Both the position numbers and the translations under genes were made by a program. From Liquidambar formosana (Eukaryota; Streptophyta; Magnoliopsida; Saxifragales; Altingiaceae), in contig CM077834.1 in assembly GCA_039720395.1 (NCBI GenBank), forward strand, positions 6,220,607-6,284,606: a DNA stretch of 64,000 nt, written 5' to 3'. Below are positions 23,874 through 36,953 of the stretch, piece by piece. Numbering within the stretch: the stretch's first letter is position 1; every line of letters starts with the position of its first letter. The notes beneath the pieces are model-generated. The model was not told where the DNA came from. It saw only the letters and a program-made list of their open reading frames with translations, and made no database searches.

Positions 23874-25028
23874 GAAGTCCTATTTTGAAGACTTGTGTAC
23901 ACAGAAGTCGCATTATAAAAAGTTGTCAAGCCGGAAGTCTCTTAATTGATGTCAAGACAAAAATGTCTTTGCACTTTTAAGTGCTGCGCATTCAAAAGGT
24001 TTGAAATAGATTTTTCTTTTTTCTTTTTTTCAGATAAGTGGTTTAAAATAAATTCACCATTATTGTTGGAGAGATTTCCACACCCAAATTGCCATAAATC
24101 ATTGTCATTTATTGATGAAGATTTCACTATCCAATGCCCCATTACTGTAAAAGATTTCATCATTATTGCCGAAAATTTTCATGAAAAGTTTCTGTGTAAC
24201 TTTTTAATTTTAACGAGTAAAGAATTTCTAAAGTGTATCATCACTCTAAATGGATTTGAAATATGTGGAAGGAGGCTAATAGCTCCATATCACATCTCTA
24301 GAAATTGCTTCAATCGTTTAGACTTAGCATATTCTTGTTAAAAAAATTAGAGAGTTACCCATTTGCTTAATATAATCCATTTTCATAGGATTCATAGTTA
24401 CTTCGTGTGTAACTGTTAATGAAATACTCTAACTATTATATTATTGAGTTACCTTGTGACTAGTCCAAAAAATAGTTACATTGAGCGGAGCAGACATTAG
24501 TGGGAGATGTTTAGCGTAGGTGGTATGTGGATGGAAGCTAATATATCTAACATCTCATTAAATTGATTCAATTGTTTCCTATTAAAAAAATTAGAGCTAT
24601 CTATTTGCATGATATGTCACTTTGTGTTAACTGTTATGCAAATACAGTAACTATTTTACAATCCAGTTACACCTTGATGACTTAGTTTCAAAAATAGTTA
24701 CATAGAACGGGGTTTGAGATAAACATGGTAGAAGCCTCATCGTATCAAATTTAAAATTGGCCAACTGATGATGCTGGACATAAACATGGTAATATAAGTG
24801 ATTGTCACGTAAATCATGGAGCATAAATGTAAGGAGAATCTTGCATAATATTAAATGTCAACAGCTTGCTAATATATCATATCAAGAGAGAGGGTAATGA
24901 TGGTATCTCGTAATAAATTAACCTAATAAAATGCTAAAATGATAACATTTTCTAACTTTACTGGACTTATGACTAAATAAGAGTTATGGTAAGACTTATG
25001 CCTTCAACAGACACTGGATTTGGACTTC
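23874..25028. repeat. dispersed repeat with GAAGTCC ... GGACTTC ends, copy 2
   Basis: Related to 19248-20673 by matching termini (GGAAGTC ... GACAAAAATG on the left, GGACTTATGACTAAATAA ... TTTGGACTTC on the right) and by repeated GTTAC-containing motifs. The left border could instead be a second GGAAGTCTC at 23932. The plus frame at 23946-24341 is open but unrecognised. Confidence 0.4.
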
Positions 25029-27065
25029 TAGCTTATCTTTTTTCGTTTTTTTTTTTTTCTAAAATATTTATCATTAATCTTGAATCTTAATCCTGCAAAA
25101 CTAATTTTCTAGTTTCGCCATTGGATGTGAGATGGATTTTTCTAGATAATCTTCCATTAGTGACTCAAGTCCAATGCACTAACAGTAATTTTAAGGATAA
25201 AACAATAGTTTTTTTTTTTGTTTTGGGGGGGGGGGGGGGGGGGGTAGGGGCTAAGAGAATAAAGTCACAAAACAGTAGTTTTTGAATTTAATAATTTAAG
25301 AATAAAAGATTTTGTGTTCCATTTTTCATTTTTCAATTTTTTTTTTCTTATGGAGCTAGTTGATAGTCATCAGTCACAAATTAAGATAACCTTAGATATT
25401 ATCATTAGTATTATTATTATTTTCGGTTTAAATTCATCATATTAAAGTTACCTCGGCCTTGACTGGACCTTCCTCCTCCTTCATAGTTCCTCCATGTGAT
25501 AGGTAAAACCTAAATTGTGACTGGTCGGCATCTCAGTACAAATGGGGTACAGTCCAGTCCCAGTTAGAAATATGGGAAGTTTGCATTCTTCCAAACGGAA
25601 ACTGATCATTCGTGTGTGCTGTGTCAGCTTTCTCACCCTTCAGCATCGATATGTACAATTTTTTGAGTTTTAACCACTTTCTTTGTGTAATCTTCTTCAT
25701 CATCTGCTAAAAACTTATGCGCTTGCTTTGGCTTGTGTTCATCATCAAATAAACCTAATTTGGCTTAGTTGAATCCAACATAATCATTATAATGTCAATA
25801 AATGGGTATTAATATTGTTCCATAAACTTGAACTAATACCACTAAGAGTCATTTATTCAAGTTGATGTCAGATTGAATATATCTGCCTTGGACATACAAT
25901 CTCTTTATGATATTGATCTCTCTCTTCTTCTTTTTTTTTTTTTTTTTTTGGGTGAAGCATGATATGATCTTCTTTGCACAATGAACTTTTATGAAGTGAT
26001 TTAGAAACGAGTAATGATTAAAAAAAAAAAGGGTTGGGATCAATGGATATAGGTTTCTACACAATTTTGAATAACTTTTATCTATGATTCATATTTTATA
26101 AAACTTATCGCTAATTGGATTAGGTAGCATTCTTATGTAAGTCATACATGTCAAAAATCAAGTTTATCCTTATATTTCTATTTAATAAAAATATCATTTT
26201 TATTGATGAAGTGACTCTAGATCTTGCAGCAACTTGATTTTTAACGTGCATGACTTATATGGGAAGACTATCTAATTTAACAATGGATCTTGCAAAATAT
26301 GAGTTATAAATTAAGTTATACTCCGTGAAAAAAATTGTGAAAAAACTTACATCCAAACGTGTATCGAAAAGAAGCATATACCTAGGCTCTAATTACCAAC
26401 TAATTATTTTTTGGCATGGCATAACATATTAGAGAACATTTTAGGTTGAGGAACAATCCATTGATGTGGTATAATTACTAAAAGCTACATACAAGTTATT
26501 TTCCCTTAATAGTCAAGCATGTTGAGAGGGTTTTTTTTTTTTTCCTATTTATAGCCGTTGGTTGCCAATATAAGCAAGTTGGTTCTTAAAAAAACTTTTG
26601 ATTGACCATTACACCTTTATTTAAAATTTTAAATACATATTTGCTTTTTCTTTAATTGAAATACACAATACATAACAATGAGAATCTATATCTATATCTA
26701 TATTTATTTATATTTATAAGTGGTAAATAAATATAAATGTATATATAAATATATCTATATTTATTTATATTTATACATTTTCTAAATGTATATCTAAAGG
26801 GTTTTTAATCTTGCGTTGACAATTTTGATAAAAAGATATGTACTTTTAAATTTTATCTTACATTTTTTAATCAAATAACAATCATCGTTCACCTTATAAA
26901 TATATATAGATGAAATAGTTCTTAATCTCATATTTAACTTGATTTTTGACATATATGACTTACATATGAATTAAAATTAATCTAAGATTGGTTTAGCAAA
27001 ATCTCAAAGATGTGAAGTTGCATTCTTCCAAAAGGAAACTGATCTTTGATGGGTCAATAGCGCCA

Positions 27066-27101
<36 letters not shown>

Positions 27102-27398
27102 TCACTGATGGATCAACCCCAGCTGTGCTTACTCCTCAATATTGATATGTACAGTTTTTTGTCAGATGAGCATCTTGTTTGTGTGATCTTCTTCATCATT
27201 TGTTAAAACTTGAAAAATTATAAGCTTTTCAAATAATTCACTTTTTTTAAAATATATATATATATATATATATTTTGGATAAGCATTTCAAAGAATTTAT
27301 TTAGGTTTTAGGTGGCTTAAGTCTTCACATCAGTCTTTTTCAGCCTGCAAGTAAAATCCACCTCATATAAACACATAATTGGGCTTAGTTTCATAAAA
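25029..27398. other. AT-rich intergenic spacer
   Basis: No gene found. Contains a G run (about 25226-25243), an A/T-rich stretch of TATTTATTTATATTTATA repeats in inverted orientation (26680-26790), a 33-base A run (about 27066-27099) and a TA microsatellite (27254-27273). A short sequence near 25573-25610 (TTGCATTCTTCCAAACGGAA) recurs at 27017-27040, so part of the spacer is an old duplication. Confidence 0.5.
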
Positions 27399-27798
27399 GG
27401 GAACGGCTATTGCAACCCCCCATTCCTATAAGCCCACCCCCCATCCTTTAGGTTTTTAAGGTTTTATGCAAAATATAAAAAGTTTTTATGAAAACCAGCC
27501 GTGATATCTACTAGAAAACATCATTTTGAACAACTTTGCAGAAGAAAGTTTTTCTAAAATCTATCGTTTAAATATACTTTTTAACCATTTATAGCCTTTA
27601 TTTTATTTTTTGCCAAAAAGTCTACCTAAACGATAAATTTTGAAAAAACTTTCTTCTGCAAAGTTGTTCAAAATGATGTTTTGTAGTGAACATAACGGCC
27701 GGTTTTCATAAAAACTTTTTATACTTTGCATAAAACCTTAAAAACCTAAAGGATGAGGGGTGAGCTTATAAGAATGCGGGGTTGCAATAGCCGTTCCC
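27399..27798. mobile_element. hairpin Mutator-type MITE, 400 bp
   Basis: Perfect inverted ends GGGAACGGCTATTGCAACCC, and the halves pair almost throughout (AAAACATCATTTTGAACAAC against GTTGTTCAAAATGATGTTTT). The 9-bp duplication TTCATAAAA is exact (27390-27398 and 27799-27807). The arms are more alike than in 20899-21307, which suggests a younger insertion. Confidence 0.92.
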
Positions 27799-27807
27799 TT
27801 CATAAAA

Positions 27808-28703
27808 ATCCCTATATCAACAAATGAGTATCGATATTCATTCATGAGTTTGAATCCAATATCACTCCAAAAAATTTATACAAATTGATGCGGTTTTGAA
27901 TATATCTACCTTAGAACTTGTCTCAGCTTCTCTGTTGTTTTCCAAAGCATGATATGATCTCCTTTACATAATGAAATCCTATGGACTGCTTTAGATACCA
28001 AAAATTGCAAGAATATAAATTTCATAAATGTCATTTCTAGGGCCAATAATTTGAAAGCTAGGCCCCAGTGGAAAAAACACACACGAAAATGATTTGAGGA
28101 TGGAAAGGGATGGAATGGATTTGAAACAAACATATTCCCTTGATATTAGGGGGAAGCTTGTTTATAAAAACTAGCGGCCAAATCTCAAAGAAAAGTAAGT
28201 ATAGAATCTTGTATGATTGTGGAAGCCAAGATTTTATGATCAACATAGGAGATCCTTTTGACAAGAGGTTTGATAGGTTCATTAGTAAAATTTATTATGG
28301 CTATCACTTGGTGATGGGCAAATAATTGGCTCGGCCATGGCTTGGCCGCGGTGGCAGTTATAATGAGATGGAATAGATTGCACAATGATACACTTGAAAC
28401 CATTATAGAAGGGCACAAAAGAGAGAATAGAGTAACATTGCAAAACAAAGCAAAACGAGAAACAAAAACTGAATCTGATCCGATATGGACTATAAATGTC
28501 AGCAAGGGTTTTGTATAACCGAACTAAGAAGAAATTAATAAATATATATATAAAATCTCTCACTTGGACTGATATGGTTCACTTCAGTAAGTTATCCCCC
28601 AGCATATTCGTACATGTGAGTCTTCCGCATCCACATATGTTTCGGTTCAAGAACAAAGCTCAAGAAGAAAGGTAACATACGGCCCTTCTTCAGAAACACA
28701 GCA
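27808..28703. other. spacer and ALG6 3' flank
   Basis: No gene recognised. Overlapping open frames on both strands at 28058-28563 are low-complexity or hydrophobic and unlike any family I know. The stretch next to 28703 is probably the ALG6 3' UTR. Confidence 0.4.
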
Positions 28704-31700
28704 TCAAATAAGCTTCTTTTCTTTATCCATTAAAGTACCGGGTTTTGACAACTTCCATTGCTTTGCATTGGTGTAAGCAGTAAGCAACATGAACTGAGAG
28801 AAGCAGAGAAGCATAATCGCAGCTTCAAAGAGGAAAGGATACTTCTCAGGGGGACGCATGGTCAAGTAAACGATATGACAAACAAGAGAGCACAAAACAA
28901 GAAACTTCATCACAAATGATTTCAGAGTGGTTGGAGAAGGTGTCTCCCTCATATCTCGTCTTCCACAAGGCAAATAGAAAATAAGGATAAAGAGCGCAAA
29001 TAGAGCCATATATGGTAAAATCAGTTTGTCACGACACAGAAGAGGGAACATAGATAGCAAGGCAAATTGGGTCAACCACCCGAAAAGGAAGGGCTCTTCC
29101 AAAGCCAAAAGACTTGCGGGCAGAAGCGGGAGCAGTATTGATTTCTCATGAACTGCAGTTTTCGAAACACAAGCAATGATGTAATTGTTTGTTAATATCA
29201 GTTAAATACTAACAAAACCAAAAAAAAAAAAAAGAAAAAAAAAATCTGTAGGGAAGAAAGTAATCTTTTATGCACCTTGGAATGAGAATAAGTAGAATGA
29301 GAAAGAACTATTCAGTAGCCCATAAAGGAAACCTTTGTTGCTTGGAGCCCATATTTGCTGAACCATTGAGGGCAGACAGAGTGAAACAGTTGCACCAAAG
29401 CTGAGAAGCTTCAGCAATTGCGTTGAGAACAATCTTTTCCACTTTATAAGGACAGACGTGGTGCACCAAAAGTTGGCCACATAATCCTCATATATCCCTC
29501 TCTCAAAGGGAGCTAGACGAGAGAGAACCTGACCAAACACCAAATCTAAATTAGGAAATTGCTAGAATTTGCTATATGGGAGCAAGAATTAGTAGTTAAA
29601 TAAAAGTGTTATGCATATATAATATATTTATTTAGGGAATTTAACTGTAAATCAGTTCTTCTTAAGGTGCACAAATGAAGCTAGAACCAAACAACTCTAC
29701 GAATTTGCATTTTAATCCTCCATTCAACAACAATCTAGAGTTAAATAACATATGAACTGAGAGAATATGGCAAAGTATTTCACAGTGTTAGACCACCATG
29801 TATGGGCAGGAAAGCAAGCACTAAGAAGTAAGTTTTTATTTCAATTCAAAAGAAGGAATTTATCATCAACAACCAAAAAGAAAAACAGAATGCAAAAGAA
29901 GTAGAGGCAGATAGAAGTTTTTTACCCCGCTAATTTTATACTATTGCTTACCCCCAAAAAGGCATCTCTCGAATGCAGATATGGCCACCAAACAACAGTA
30001 AATGTTCCTAAGACCACGAAGCCCAGTTTTGACACTTCAAGATATGGATTCGGGCGCTTTAGGCATTTACCCAGAAGATGGCTGAAAAATGCAGGTGCAA
30101 AATATGTACTCATCTGCGTAAATATATATAAATCACACAAAAGAACACCATTAGCCCAAAAAAAAAAGTCAGCTCACAGAGCACTTTTGATGCAAAAGAA
30201 ATCAAATTCAATGCAGTTAGTGATATATGAAAATAATCCTGTAATTTTGTTTATCATTTTTCTTTTTTTCTTTTTTTTGATAAGGTAAAGATATGTATTA
30301 AAATAAAAAAAAGGGTTAAATCCCTCGTACATAAGACATATACAAAAGGAAGTAATTTTGTTTGTTATTTACCAGTCATCTTCTATTCGTTTCGAACCCT
30401 ACATGCCTATATGGAAGATATATCTATCAATCATTGGCTATATATCTACCAATCATTCAACCAGAATTGATTAATCAAACAGCTCTGCAATCAAATAATA
30501 CAGTAAACAAACCAAAGCCATAATAAATTGGTCTTGTAAAACTATCAGTAATTTCTCTCCTTCTGAATCAAACTAATTCATATCTAAATTAGGTTAATGT
30601 GTTCATCAACTGTTACAAAATAGGAAATGCATACAAGAGCAGCTATGCCGCACATTTTCTCAAGACAGTTTATAAGGTCAACCCCCTTCTGCTCTGTTTG
30701 CTTCCCTACTTTCAAATTCCCTTGTCTTTGTGACTCCTAATCAGGAAGTAGCTGAGATTGGTGATTATTTTCAAATCTAAATACGTTCGTAAATCAGATA
30801 CGAAACAGTCCATAGAAAAAAACATTATATGTCTAAAAAACAAGAATTGATATTTTCTCAAACAACAGAACAACTACCAAAACCACTTTGCTTAACCCGC
30901 ACACTAATTTAGTTCACTTCTAAATCAGTAAGTCAAGCCCTAAAGACTAGACCTAATAATGAATGGCCTAGTTTAATGCATTAGATAAATCTAGGATTGA
31001 CAACAATAATTTAGAAATTTAAAATGAAATCTAATCAATTGTTCCATGCATTTATCCAAATGAGAAAGCACCTGCTTGTGGTTGAGAGCAAGACTGAATA
31101 ATACACAAGCTATGAGATCTCTTTTAGAGAGGATGGCGGCAATAGCTGCAACAGTGAGGCCCAAGCTGATACAATTGTACTGATAAATAACCAATATAAG
31201 GATGAAAACCGGTATACTTTTACAATTCACAAGAGCTGCCTAAATTTTCAGAAAACAAAAAAGGTTAGAAAAAAGTGACCGAGTATCTTATTTTCACACC
31301 TGAAAATGACCATGATCAATCAGGATCAAACATGGGTTGAGTAGCATCATTGCAATGTGCCATACTATGTCACTTTTACGGCCACTGTGGTGACCAGAAT
31401 AGTACACAGCAACAAAATAAAATACTGCAGGAAAGAACACCATGGCATCAGAAGATAAAACCGTCCACCTCATGAGAAGTTTTCTGCAGGAAAAATAAAG
31501 GTATGGTAAAGAAATAAAATAACATCTTGAGGGCATAGTTTCCAGTCCTCCCCAAAAGAAGGGGAAAAAAAGTGTGTTTTCAATACGTTTCATAGTATCA
31601 TACCCACCCAAGATAGGACTCATGACCCCGGGAAGTGAAAAGGGTAACTGAGTTGGGATGGAAAGATCTGAGGAGAAGACCATGAACATAACTTTGGTAT

Positions 31701-32011
31701 GCAGTGAGGGGAGGATAGTCAAGTCCCCAGTAGTTGAGATCATTGTTTGTGCTGTTGCGATACCATTCCTTTGGCGGAAGATTAAGAGTAATCTCCATCC
31801 AATGCCTTTGTGCCTCATAGTCCCCATATTTTGGAGGATTGTTAGCACCAGAGTAAGGGTGAAGAGATACAGCCACTCTTACCAAAAATGCAAATACAGC
31901 GATACACATGAATGAAACTGTAACACCCTTGTGAATCAACCACCACCAAGCATAATCAGCGTCATCCTCACCCTCATTTTTCATCACTTTCTTTCCCCTC
32001 CTCTTTTCCAT
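28704..32011 (-). CDS. ALG6: ALG6, dolichyl-P-Glc:Man9GlcNAc2-PP-dolichol alpha-1,3-glucosyltransferase
   Basis: Six exons: 31608-32011, 31300-31483, 31072-31179, 29952-30113, 29276-29528 and 28704-29152. They total 1,560 bp and encode 519 residues with consistent phases. ALG6 (family GT57) is a multi-pass ER membrane enzyme that adds the first glucose to the lipid-linked N-glycan precursor, using dolichyl-phosphate glucose. Visible: the first membrane helix near residues 29-48 (VSFMCIAVFAFLVRVAVSL), the conserved lumenal loop HPYSGANNPPKYGDYEAQRH then LDYPPLTAY, SRGHESYLG at the first junction, NPCLILIDHGHFQYN, TYFAPAFFSHLLGK, FERGIYEDYVANFWC, many further hydrophobic helices, and a C-terminal KEKKLI. 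The loop acidic residues expected of GT-C enzymes are present. The gene is intact. Confidence 0.95.
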
Positions 32012-33040
32012 TTCTTTCTCTTCCCAATATTACTTGGTAGCAAAGGCCATCATATGTCCATGTTGCTTGAGAGTCTAATTAAAACTGTCCCAAAAATAAA
32101 ACTATTGAATGTGGGGAGATAATGCACATCAAAATTCAGCAAAAATAAATATTAAAAAAAAATTAATGAATGAATAATGAACACCCCTAAATTATAACAA
32201 AAGATCTCAAATCACTATTCAAAAGAATATGTCGAAGTAGGAGTATGTATTGCATATCACTCAAAAGGCATGAGCCACAAAGCTAGAATTTGATGGGTTT
32301 TACCCAAATATAGACATGTTTAATGTAGGACATTGCCAAATCGAGAATTCAAACTGACACACCCAGAACTTTAAAACTATTCACAGCAAACAAGCACTTT
32401 GTTAAAACTTACTAAAAACACGAATCAACACAATTGTAGGTTCACTCGTTCAATCAAAATTTTGCAATTGGACCCAACTCTGAAAAGGGTCCAAAAATTT
32501 TAGCAGAAATTGACTTACAGTTCATAAATAAATAATTCTCAGATATGCGTATGTGTGGGTGTATGTAAATACAAGACGACATGGCATGCCATCACTTTAA
32601 TACCATGTTTGTAATAGCTAATTTCACAAGCAAAATTCAATCTCTACAAATTCCAGCTAATTGAACAGTCATGACTAGATCCAATAGTACACTCCAATCA
32701 CTAAAGCAGGGTTTATTCCGGGTTTCTTTCCTTGTATAAAAAATGTTGGATTTTTCAAACGTTCACAAATTAGGAATTGCATTGCTCAGTAGAAGCAGGG
32801 TTATTGACCGTTCAACTGTTCATAATATCTCTTGCCTAACTATCTGAACAAGAATAATTATAATTATTATTGGAATCTACAACAAAAATGTTAACCCTCT
32901 GTTTGGTTCTCGAGAAAAAGATTAAAAAAAACGAGCGGTTTCCTTTTCTTTCCCTCGTTCTTTCTGAAAACCAAACAGATAGATCCACATATTTTGGATT
33001 ACAAGAGCAGTGATAAGAAAAAAATGCGTACCTCTGCTGC

Positions 33041-33078
<38 letters not shown>

Positions 33079-33689
33079 TGCGAGTCGCAACATTCTTCGT
33101 CGTCCTTCATTTCTTCTACTGTTGAGAGAGAGAGATGAAGAAGCAAGGCAGGAAAACCTAAAAGAAACGCACCGTTTTAATATATCGTGACCAGATTTTC
33201 GTATGACCCTCGCCAATATTTATCATGCTGCTGCTGCCAACCTAGGAAACATGGACACTTCTCCTAAAGGCTGCGTATTCATATCGAATACATATTAGAC
33301 ACGATACTTATTCGACACTTTTTCAATATAACACTTCTTTCGTTGTCTTTTTTCTTTTTCTTTCTTTCTTTTATTCATTATTTTACTTTTTGTCATAGAT
33401 TTTATACTTACAACTCAACTAAATTTATAAAAACAATACCAAAGTATTCATTGTATATGATTTATGTAATGTTACATGACATTTTATAGTTATATGTATA
33501 AAAATAAATATTATATTAATGTTGTATCCTCGCCGTATTGTGTCTTAAATTTTGAGAATTTGTTGTGTCCACGTGTTCATGTTGTGTCGTACCCATATCA
33601 CGTATTTGTGTCTGTACTTCTTAGCTGCCAACTAATTAACAAAATTCTCCATTAATCTTATAGGGTAGCTCTTATCCAGTTCTCTACCC
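32012..33689. other. ALG6 upstream region
   Basis: Contains a GA/TC microsatellite at about 33045-33076. The minus-strand open frames over it (32836-33216) are explained by the repeat. Possible leader sequence, but no clear TATA box or leader intron. Confidence 0.4.
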
Positions 33690-34020
33690 TTTTTTTTTTT
33701 TTTTTGGGTTGATAAGCAAATGATAGTAGATTAAGAAGAAAGCTCAGAATCATTCTCAATCTCCCCTTTCTCAAACAAAATAGAGCAAGGTAAATTGGAG
33801 GTAGGTATTGAACCAAAGCGATTACAACAGGCCACCCATTGCGACAGTTGATAAGCAACAACTTTGGCCCTTCTAAGAATATAATTAACAACAGACATAT
33901 TAAAATAAGTTAACAAAATTTTGGCATCTATAATAATTGAATCAACAAGCAGGGGGTTGGGCATCACTAGTATGAATGAGCTTCAAGCACAAGAGAAGCA
34001 TCCGCTTTCAAAACAATGTT
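33690..34020 (-). mobile_element. 5'-truncated LINE tail (RNase H-like end), copy 2
   Basis: Minus-strand reading VLKADASLVLEAHSY, stop, then VDSIIIDAKILLTYFN, NYILRRAKVVAYQLSQWVAC, SNLPCSILFEKGEIE and ELSS with a stop, then TTTGCTTATCAACCC and a long A run (T run at about 33690-33707 on the plus strand). Same retroelement tail as 19828-20095, on the opposite strand and less damaged. Confidence 0.75.
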
Positions 34021-35567
34021 AATAAACTCGCACTCTTCATATGTATGTTACCAAATTTAAATAAAATAAAATAAAAGGAATTAGCATTTCTCATTGTAAA
34101 AACTAAAAATAAAAACACTATTAATGGTTGTTTAAAAAAATTTACTTTATTATCAAAAAAAAAAAAAAAAAAATTCATGTTAAGGGGGTCCTTTGCAGGT
34201 TGGTCAAGCGACCAAGTCTTTAAGTCATGGTTTTGACTCCTCCATCATTGCCTAGGTATGAAGTATGTCTCTCACAAGTCACAAGCCAATTAGAAAAAAT
34301 TTATGTCAAATGATTAGTTTAAGTTGAAACCTTGGCCATAGCAACTAACAAGTTTCTTGATCGGAAATTAAGGAAACAGAGGAGGTTATTCGCGAAACAA
34401 ATTAATATAGAAGGATTCGATTTTCAAGTTTCTGGATTGGAACCAAGTGAAGCGCTAATGTGGATGGCAACGCATTTCCTTCCACCAATGGCATTTTTGT
34501 TTTGAGATTGTCATCTTATTTTGCCTCGGGCGGTTCCATTTTCCTCCAACAGCAAGATTTGAGTGGCTGCCCTTGTGCTTCCATGCTCTGTTTTTTTTTT
34601 TTGTTGAAAGTTCAGGATACCAATATGAAATCTAACCCCAAGTTCTAAGGGTATTTCCTACAATTTGCACCTTTTTATTTTTCCACTAGATATAGCACTA
34701 CTATTTTCTACTAGATATAACACACGTGTGTTGCACGTGAATATTTTTAAATAATATTAGTTATACGAAATAATAAATACATAAAGATTTTATATTTTTT
34801 TCATAAAAGATAAAGTTTAAAATTCAAGCAGTACATATTTTTTAAAAAAATTTGAGTAAGAATTTAACTTTAATTTATTAAGAGTTTGAGTTAAAATCTA
34901 ACTTTTCATTTGTTACTAAATGATAAGAACAGTTTACTATGTGTTTCAATTAAAAAAATGGTAGATATGTATTTTTTTTTTAAATAAGGGTATATTGGTC
35001 ATTCAAAATTTTTTTTTTAGATTCAACATTATAGGTGGTAGTATAGATAGATATGAAAAACTTTTAATTCAGTTTTTTTCTCTTTTATCATCATTTGGGT
35101 CAGTACTTTTCATAACACCTTTCGTATTTTAAGGTTGGAAAACAACAGAGTGAAAAGTCAAAAAAATAAATTCCTACTACGAAAGTGATGTGGGGAGATT
35201 AGGTGTAGTTTTAATATTACAATAGTAGAAAACATATTCCCACACCTTTATCATAATCTTTCATACATGATTATGGGTAATCTATTTAATCATCTTATAC
35301 ATCACCAACAAGGGTCTATATAGCTTTGAAGTATCATCTCATATATATAGAGATATAAGCCTATAAAAACCTATCTCTTATCTCTAAACCGGATGCCCCA
35401 TGTATAAAATGACTCACACAAGAGTTATCTGTAAGCCTTAAAAAATATATAAAAAAATTTTATGTGACCGAAAGGGAAGACAATGAGGTTGTTCTTTTTG
35501 CTTTTCATCAATTTCAAAATGATATCTTTAAGAGTAGAATAAGGACAAGCTTATTATCGTTTTCATC

Positions 35568-35598
<31 letters not shown>

Positions 35599-36348
35599 TA
35601 TCATCTTGATCTTAGCCAAATTAAAAAGCATAAAGGTATACGTGGCAGAGATGTGGCAGAGATATTTCGTACAAATCCAAGTACTTTGTTTAAAATTATG
35701 GAGATTAGGTATGTCATTAGGAGCAATAATGAGGTCTTAGACAAGCCTTCTTTCTCAATATACTTTTCTTTTATTTCTTTCTTGCTGTCTGGCATGGAAG
35801 ACTTTCTCATAACAAACCTCTATTTATTTATTTATTTAAATAAATTTCTCTCAATCATCTAACACTTCCCATCAATGTCTTCCAGTACACATTAAAAAGA
35901 TTATGATAATCAAAACTTAATTAAGGAAAACACTATTATTCATGATTAATTTGTCTTGAGCACAACACATGAACCCCTCACGTGCAGGATCGCTTCGTGA
36001 CTCATGTTGCGAAGATAAAAATAATCAAATTATGGTTGTTATTTTGCTTTGAAATTAAAAAAATAAAAAATGAAGATTATGTGAATCTGTTAAGAGGAAG
36101 AGAAAGACGGAAAGAGATTTTTCATTGAGACTAAGTTGAGTATATTTACATCGAACTTTTGTTCGTTACCATCACAAAGACAGCAATATTTAGACATTAC
36201 CATTAAAATTAATTAGTTGGAACCCCTAAATTCCCATGCCCCCCCTATCAAATATACTGAGAAGTTCCATGTCCAGACCACCGGTTTTAGCATCACCACC
36301 ATCCAAAATTGCTAGCTATCACAGTGCAATAAAACACAACCACGTACT
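34021..36348. other. intergenic spacer with remnants
   Basis: No gene found. Near 34196-34260 there is a weak tRNA-like pair of boxes (GGTTGGTCAAGCGACCAAG, GGTTTTGACTCC), perhaps a decayed SINE. At 34708-34740 CTACTAGATATAACACACG leads into a CACACGTGTG palindrome and GCACGTG, probably the edge of an old element running to about 35060 (GGTGGTAGTATAGATAGATA). A TA/CA microsatellite lies at 35568-35600. Confidence 0.4.
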
Positions 36349-36918
36349 TCATGCGCTTGTCGAGTATCGTGAATTCCAGTATTTTTCAATTTCCTCGGCT
36401 GTTCTTCCAGGAATTCTCCCAGCAATCAAAGACCATCTGATTAGAAAACAAAAATATATTTAGATTTTTCTTAGCATAAGTATATACTCAAATTCTAATT
36501 AATCATATATGTATACACGCATATAAGGTTGTTGATGTGTGGGATATCTCGTATGATCATAGTCATCCGTGAACAACGACATGAGTAGGTGCATGATATT
36601 TTACACCGGTTGCGTGTCATCTACAAACGACCAATGATAGTACGGATATCCCCACATGATCAAAGTTGTATATAAGCCAGAGGACCAACCTCTCTCCAAC
36701 TAGATTAAACATCCTGATTATAAGCGTTTCCTCATCTTCTGAGAATTGGAGCTCAGAGTCTTGACTCTTCTCTTCTGCAAATTACATACCAAGCTCAGAA
36801 ACAGCAACAGAGAAGGGGAAAAAAAACCAATAGCTGTTATAAAATCAAATATAGGATATTCTCTTTTCCTCTGCGAAGTTTTTCCCAAAAGGGTACTTTT
36901 AAACATGATTGAAGACTC

Positions 36919-36953
<35 letters not shown>

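Noticed and set aside
23942..24341. 131-codon plus frame in the GAAGTCC repeat copy 2
   Set aside because: Low-complexity Phe-rich start, no family match and no splice structure; it lies in a repeat.
25226..25243. G run as a G-quadruplex regulatory site
   Set aside because: A plain homopolymer in gene-free spacer with uncertain length; nothing nearby it would regulate.
32836..33216. 126- and 74-codon minus frames upstream of ALG6
   Set aside because: Built around a TC/GA repeat giving SLSLSLSLS in several frames.
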